Assembly: GCA_045616505.1 (NCBI GenBank)
Contig: JAZLGV010000051.1
Span: forward strand, 1-8,876
Source of the DNA: JAKSUT01 sp045616505
GTDB lineage: Bacteria; Cyanobacteriota; Vampirovibrionia; Gastranaerophilales; Gastranaerophilaceae
Direction: 5' to 3'
Length of the DNA stretch: 8,876 nucleotides
Shown one piece after another: positions 6,676-8,876 of this stretch (within the stretch, counting starts at the first letter, position 1; each line of letters starts with the position of its first letter). Both the position numbers and the translations under genes were made by a program. The notes under the pieces are model-generated. The model did not search any database and had not been told where the DNA came from. It worked only from the letters and a program-made list of their open reading frames with translations.

Positions 6676-6704
6676 ATTTTACTACAAATGGCACTATTTT
6701 ACAA
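6676..6704 (-). promoter_or_regulatory. candidate promoter of the ribH-murQ-gpsA-ricT cluster
   Basis: On the minus strand, -35 TTGTAA (6699-6704) and -10 TAAAAT (6676-6681) are 17 bases apart. Transcription would begin near 6669, giving a leader of about 17 bases. Spacing, -10 sequence and leader length all match the candidate rsmH promoter in this window, which lends both some support. Confidence 0.45.
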
Positions 6705-6750
6705 TTAAATAATTCTATATTTTGCGATTTATTTACTAAAATTTTACGTT

Positions 6751-7443
6751 TTAAAATAAAGGTGAAAATATTTTGTAAAATATATAAAGAGCAGAGATTA
6801 CAAATATTGTTCCGCAGATTTTTATGATGATTTCTGTATGTGTTGCGAATTTTTTAATTTGTTTAATTGAAGATGTGAAAATTGCTGCAATAACAAGGAT
6901 TAAGCCTTGACCTATTGCGAATGATATAAGCATTAGCATTGAAATAAGTATGCTTTTTGAACTAGATGCAAATGCCATAATGCTTGCTAATATTGGTGTT
7001 GAACAAGGTGTTCCTGCTATTGAAAATACACATCCTAGTAAAAATGGGTATATAAAAATGTTTCCTTTTTTGAATTGTGGAATTTCTTTTATAAATGTTG
7101 GAATGTTAATCTCAATTATATTAAGCATGTTTAACCCCATCGTTAATATGATTGAGGCTATTATTAAATTGAAATAGGCTGGGGCAAATGTTGAAAATAC
7201 TTTTCCTGTTAATGCACAAATTATTCCGATTGTTCCAAAAATAATTGAACTTCCGAGAATAAAAAATAACATTTCTATAAGTGTTTTTTGTGGAGTAGAT
7301 TTAGAATATCCTCCAACATAAGCTATTATCAATGGTAATATTGATAGTGAACAAGGTGAAATTGAGGCGATTATTCCACCAAACAAAGAGATACAAATTA
7401 ATAATGTTGTTGAAGTATCTTGTGTTATTAGTAAATTACTCAT
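6751..7443 (-). CDS. ccdA: CcdA-type membrane thiol-disulfide transporter
   Basis: CcdA/DsbD-beta proteins carry reducing power from cytoplasmic thioredoxin across the membrane to extracytoplasmic thiol partners. The 230 residues are almost wholly hydrophobic, with about six membrane spans. The two redox cysteines sit in the expected paired contexts: SPCSLSILP (C31) in the first span and GTPCSTPIL (C147) in the fourth, each after a proline as in the family. An extra cysteine (C138) lies nearby. ATG 7443 is preferred; a TTG immediately before it is also in frame. The start overlaps the stop of the thioredoxin gene (7436) by 8 bases, and no separate ribosome binding site is visible, so translational coupling is likely. 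No cytochrome c maturation gene is near, so the physiological target is unknown. The symbol is by family only. Confidence 0.88.
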   Translation of the reverse strand: MSNLLITQDTSTTLLICISLFGGIIASISPCSLSILPLIIAYVGGYSKSTPQKTLIEMLFFILGSSIIFGTIGIICALTGKVFSTFAPAYFNLIIASIILTMGLNMLNIIEINIPTFIKEIPQFKKGNIFIYPFLLGCVFSIAGTPCSTPILASIMAFASSSKSILISMLMLISFAIGQGLILVIAAIFTSSIKQIKKFATHTEIIIKICGTIFVISALYIFYKIFSPLF

Positions 7444-7825
7444 CAATTAGTGCTTTCATTTCTTTTTCTAATTTGTTTTTAGGTATGTATCCTTCTATGC
7501 GTTTTGTTTCTTTGTCGTTAGTGAATATTGTTGTAGGCACAAGTAGTACATTGTATTTTTTTATTTGTTCTTTCGTGTAAGAATCATTCTTTTCTACTTT
7601 TATTTCAGTTAATTTTATTTTGTCTGAATATTTTGGGTAAACTTCTTTGATTGTTGCGTTAAGTTTTTGGCAATCTAAACACATTTGAGAAGTAAATTTT
7701 ATTATTTCGGGTTTTGTATTTTCGCTTTTTTTAGCATAACTTACATTACTTTGAGTTAGTAAATAATATGCGAAAATTGGTAATGCAAATATTAAAAATA
7801 TAATTATTGTGTTTTTTAGTTTCAT
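7436..7825 (-). CDS. membrane-anchored thioredoxin-like protein
   Basis: The 129 residues begin with a signal anchor (KLKN then a hydrophobic span at about 5-24) and continue with a thioredoxin-like domain outside the membrane. The active site is C49-L-D-C52 in the context KFTSQMCLDCQKL, followed by a conserved cis-proline loop, LLVPTTIF (94-101, P97), and a C-terminal helix ending ALIDE. CLDC is not the CGPC of classical thioredoxins; the intervening residues tune redox potential. AGAGG (7833-7837) lies 7 bases before the ATG. It overlaps the CcdA gene by 8 bases, so the two probably form one reductive relay: CcdA passes electrons, this protein delivers them to an envelope substrate such as disulfides in exported proteins or a methionine sulfoxide reductase. 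The substrate is not shown. There is no lipobox cysteine at the end of the span. Confidence 0.85.
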   Translation of the reverse strand: MKLKNTIIIFLIFALPIFAYYLLTQSNVSYAKKSENTKPEIIKFTSQMCLDCQKLNATIKEVYPKYSDKIKLTEIKVEKNDSYTKEQIKKYNVLLVPTTIFTNDKETKRIEGYIPKNKLEKEMKALIDE

Positions 7826-7898
7826 TTTTTTACCTCTTTTTTATAATATACCAAAATTTATTTCTATTTTATATCATTAAAGTTTAATTATATTTATT

Positions 7899-7920
7899 GC
7901 CGAAGTGGCTAAATTGCAAG
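7899..7920 (+). other. tRNA-Leu 5'-like fragment
   Basis: GCCGAAGTGGCTAAATTGC resembles the 5' acceptor strand and D-arm start of bacterial tRNA-Leu (pattern GCCGAAGTGG, then C..AATTG). The rest of a tRNA does not follow: no anticodon arm, TpsiC loop or matching 3' acceptor strand. It may be a relic or an old integration site, or a chance match. Confidence 0.25.
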
Positions 7921-7967
7921 TATAGCTTAAATGTTTTTGACAATATTAAGTAATGTAACAGTTTTTT

Positions 7968-7982
7968 GAATTTCTGAAATTC
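7968..7982. repeat. 15-bp perfect odd-centred palindrome, possible operator
   Basis: GAATTTC and GAAATTC flank a single central T (7975). Outward the symmetry is partial (7966 pairs with 7984). It lies just upstream of a -10-like TATACT (7994-7999), where an operator could act on the candidate RNA promoter. The arms could also form a weak hairpin. Confidence 0.4.
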
Positions 7983-8005
7983 GATACTTTGTATATACTT
8001 TATAT

Positions 8006-8155
8006 ATATGTAAGCACGAGAGATTTAAAAGTTAAAAACACGAAAAGAGAGATTAACTAGAGAGAGTTTTACACACACAAACCTACCACACACTAACCTA
8101 ACCTACACATTCCCTTCCTAAGAAGATTTTAACTCCCATTTGGGAGTTTTTTTTT
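8006..8155 (+). ncRNA. candidate small regulatory RNA, about 150 nt
   Basis: The plus strand carries a strong intrinsic terminator (8131-8155) with no protein gene before it for more than 300 bases, since the adjacent genes on both sides run on the minus strand. A -10-like TATACT (7994-7999) would start transcription near 8006; no convincing -35 is present, so the 5' end is uncertain. The predicted RNA has three parts: a purine-rich 5' half (to about 8066) with CACGA at 8015 and 8039 and GAGAGATT at 8018 and 8047; a 55-base stretch without G (8067-8121), rich in C and A, with ACCTA at 8081, 8096 and 8101 and CCCTTCC at 8112-8118; and the terminator hairpin. The middle part would be mostly single-stranded, and CCTAACC or CCCTTCC could pair with purine-rich ribosome binding sites. 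I recognise no RNA family. The role is inference. Confidence 0.4.
8131..8155 (+). terminator. intrinsic terminator of the candidate small RNA
   Basis: A perfect 7-bp stem, AACTCCC (8131-8137) with GGGAGTT (8142-8148), closes an ATTT loop and runs into nine T (8147-8155). On the opposite strand the stem is followed by AAAATC, not T, so it acts on plus-strand transcripts only and does not end the WYL gene. Confidence 0.85.
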
Positions 8156-8166
8156 ACCTAATTTTA

Positions 8167-8876
8167 TTATTTATAATTTTCTAATGCGTTTTTTAGAATT
8201 GTTTTCATTTCATCTCTAACTGATTTTGGTGTGATTATTTCACAATATTTACCGTATCTTAAAAGTCGTTCTATTAATTCGTTTTTGTCTTCTAAATTGT
8301 TTGTGATAACGATATTTCCATTAGGTTTTATATCTATAATTCTTTCCCCGTCTTTTAGATTGTATGCTTTAGCTAATCTGTCTTTAAGTTCAAAAGAAAT
8401 TGTAGATAGTGGAGTGGTTGCAGATGTTATTGTAGGGTATTGTTCCACTTTTATAATTTTGTTTATAGGAATATTAATGATTGTTCCTGTTGTTTGAGAG
8501 TATGTTGAGAACACAAAGTGGTCTTTTTTGAAAATGATTTCAAGTGGTGTAACTGTAATTATTTTGTTTTCAGGTGAATTTTTTATTTCAATTTTTAATT
8601 TTTGTTTGTCATTGCAATATTGTTCAAGTTCCTCAATTAAATTTTCGATGTTATTTGTTTCAATGTTTAAATTTACTTGAGGATAGTCAATATTTTTATT
8701 ATTTGTTTTTGTATAGAATTTTTCTATATTTTGAAATAGCTTTTGAATTTTTATTTTGTTTTTAGTGTTCGGAAATTGAGCTATTATGTTTTCTAAAAAA
8801 ACTTTTGCTTCTAATTCTCTTTGAGAAAATTTGATTTGTTTAGGAGAAGTATTTATAAAATATTTTTCTTTATCTT
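8167..8876 (-). CDS. WYL-domain transcriptional regulator, 5' partial
   Basis: The frame is open from the right edge to TAA at 8167, so about 235 C-terminal residues are visible and the start is outside. A GTG at 8514 would make a 115-residue protein but cuts the WYL domain in half, so it is not the start. Visible parts: a Lys/Asn-rich helical stretch (8650-8876), then a WYL-type core around PLEIIFKKDHFVFSTYSQ and TGTIINIPINKIIKVEQ (8448-8547), and a WCX-type end with LLRYGKYCEIITPKSVRDEM then LKNALENY (8170-8260). WYL proteins usually carry an N-terminal winged-helix DNA-binding domain and sense ligands or nucleic acid ends; many control defence or stress genes. The literal W-Y-L is replaced by HFVF, as in many divergent members. 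It converges on the candidate RNA gene and has no terminator of its own before 8156. Confidence 0.8.
   Translation of the reverse strand, partial: DKEKYFINTSPKQIKFSQRELEAKVFLENIIAQFPNTKNKIKIQKLFQNIEKFYTKTNNKNIDYPQVNLNIETNNIENLIEELEQYCNDKQKLKIEIKNSPENKIITVTPLEIIFKKDHFVFSTYSQTTGTIINIPINKIIKVEQYPTITSATTPLSTISFELKDRLAKAYNLKDGERIIDIKPNGNIVITNNLEDKNELIERLLRYGKYCEIITPKSVRDEMKTILKNALENYK

Larger units (their letters stand above)
7826..8166. other. 341-base intergenic region with RNA-gene-like signals
   Basis: No frame here has both a usable start and a ribosome binding site. From left to right it holds an exact minus-strand TATAAT (7887-7892) that could serve the thioredoxin gene, though without a good -35; a tRNA-Leu-like fragment (7899-7920); an isolated TTGACA (7937-7942) lacking a matching -10; a palindrome (7968-7982); an alternating TA tract (7992-8009); a purine-rich segment; a G-free segment; and a plus-strand terminator (8131-8155). 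The terminator has no other gene to serve on its strand. Confidence 0.7.

Noticed and set aside
6653..6694. Longer RibH starting at ATG 6694
   Set aside because: No ribosome binding site; the 14 extra residues are not part of the family, and AAGGAG sits right before ATG 6652. The stretch also covers the likely promoter.
6653..6750. FMN riboswitch ahead of ribH
   Set aside because: The space is under 100 bases, very AT-rich, and lacks the conserved helices and loops of that riboswitch; the likely leader is only about 17 bases.
6504..6827. Plus-strand open frame over the ribH start and ccdA end
   Set aside because: It crosses a promoter and parts of two recognised genes on the other strand, with no start signal or recognisable domain.
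6950..7580. Plus-strand open frames antisense to ccdA and the thioredoxin gene
   Set aside because: Mirror images of membrane-protein coding sequence; no independent start signals.
7937..7965. Plus-strand promoter from TTGACA 7937-7942
   Set aside because: At spacings of 16-18 bases the -10 position reads CAGTTT, AGTTTT or GTTTTT, none resembling TATAAT.
7931..7969. A 12-codon plus-strand frame from ATG 7932
   Set aside because: No ribosome binding site and no meaningful composition; a chance short frame.
7899..7975. A functional tRNA gene
   Set aside because: Only the 5' end resembles tRNA-Leu; there is no anticodon arm, TpsiC arm or complementary 3' acceptor strand.
8010..8130. CRISPR array or tandem repeat array
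   Set aside because: Repeated blocks are only 5-8 bases and irregularly spaced; no constant repeat-spacer pattern and no cas genes.
8167..8514. A complete 115-residue gene starting with GTG 8514
   Set aside because: The same frame is open with no stop to 8876, and the start would split the WYL core; it is part of a longer gene.
8231..8765. Plus-strand hydrophobic open frames antisense to the WYL gene
   Set aside because: The minus-strand frame has recognisable WYL and WCX features; antisense to Lys/Asn-rich sequence readily gives Phe/Leu/Ile-rich frames.

Overview
The window is AT-rich bacterial DNA with short intergenic gaps, AAGGAG-type ribosome binding sites, TAAAAT-like -10 boxes and some TTG starts. 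Gene content (RsmH, FtsL, a PSP1/RicT protein, GpsA, MurQ, RibH, CcdA, a WYL regulator) points to a host-associated or anaerobic bacterium. My best guess is a Gastranaerophilales/Melainabacteria-type lineage (non-photosynthetic relatives of cyanobacteria), with an AT-rich Clostridia-like Firmicute as the alternative. This is an inference from composition and gene style; no rRNA or marker phylogeny is available here.

Layout. Bases 2-1249 (+) hold the 3' part of a CNNM/CorC-HlyC membrane protein. It converges, with one base between stop codons, on a small zinc-ribbon protein (1251-1589, -). A 32-residue single-span membrane peptide (1659-1757, +) follows, with a strong ribosome binding site and its own terminator (1789-1813). 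A promoter overlapping that terminator then starts rsmH-ftsL (1850-3259, +), cell-wall cluster-type genes that both use TTG starts. A perfect 17-bp two-way terminator (3270-3306) separates them from a minus-strand cluster transcribed ribH > murQ > gpsA > ricT/psp1 (6652 down to 3321), with gaps of 17-23 bases and a candidate promoter at 6676-6704. Upstream of it, also on the minus strand, a membrane-anchored thioredoxin and a CcdA-type thiol transporter overlap by 8 bases (7825 down to 6751). Their ends and the ribH start are about 100 bases apart with no clear terminator between.

Bases 7826-8166 carry no convincing protein gene but are not featureless. They hold a tRNA-Leu-like 5' fragment, a 15-bp palindrome, a TA-rich promoter-like stretch, a purine-rich repeat segment, a 55-base stretch with no G at all, and a strong plus-strand terminator. 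Together they look like a small regulatory RNA gene of about 150 nt. The right edge (8167-8876, -) is the C-terminal part of a WYL-domain regulator; its frame stays open to the window edge, so its start is outside.

Functionally most of the window is housekeeping: rRNA methylation, division, riboflavin synthesis, peptidoglycan recycling, phospholipid backbone synthesis and envelope thiol redox. The most novel material is the candidate small RNA, followed by the 32-residue membrane peptide and the zinc-ribbon protein.
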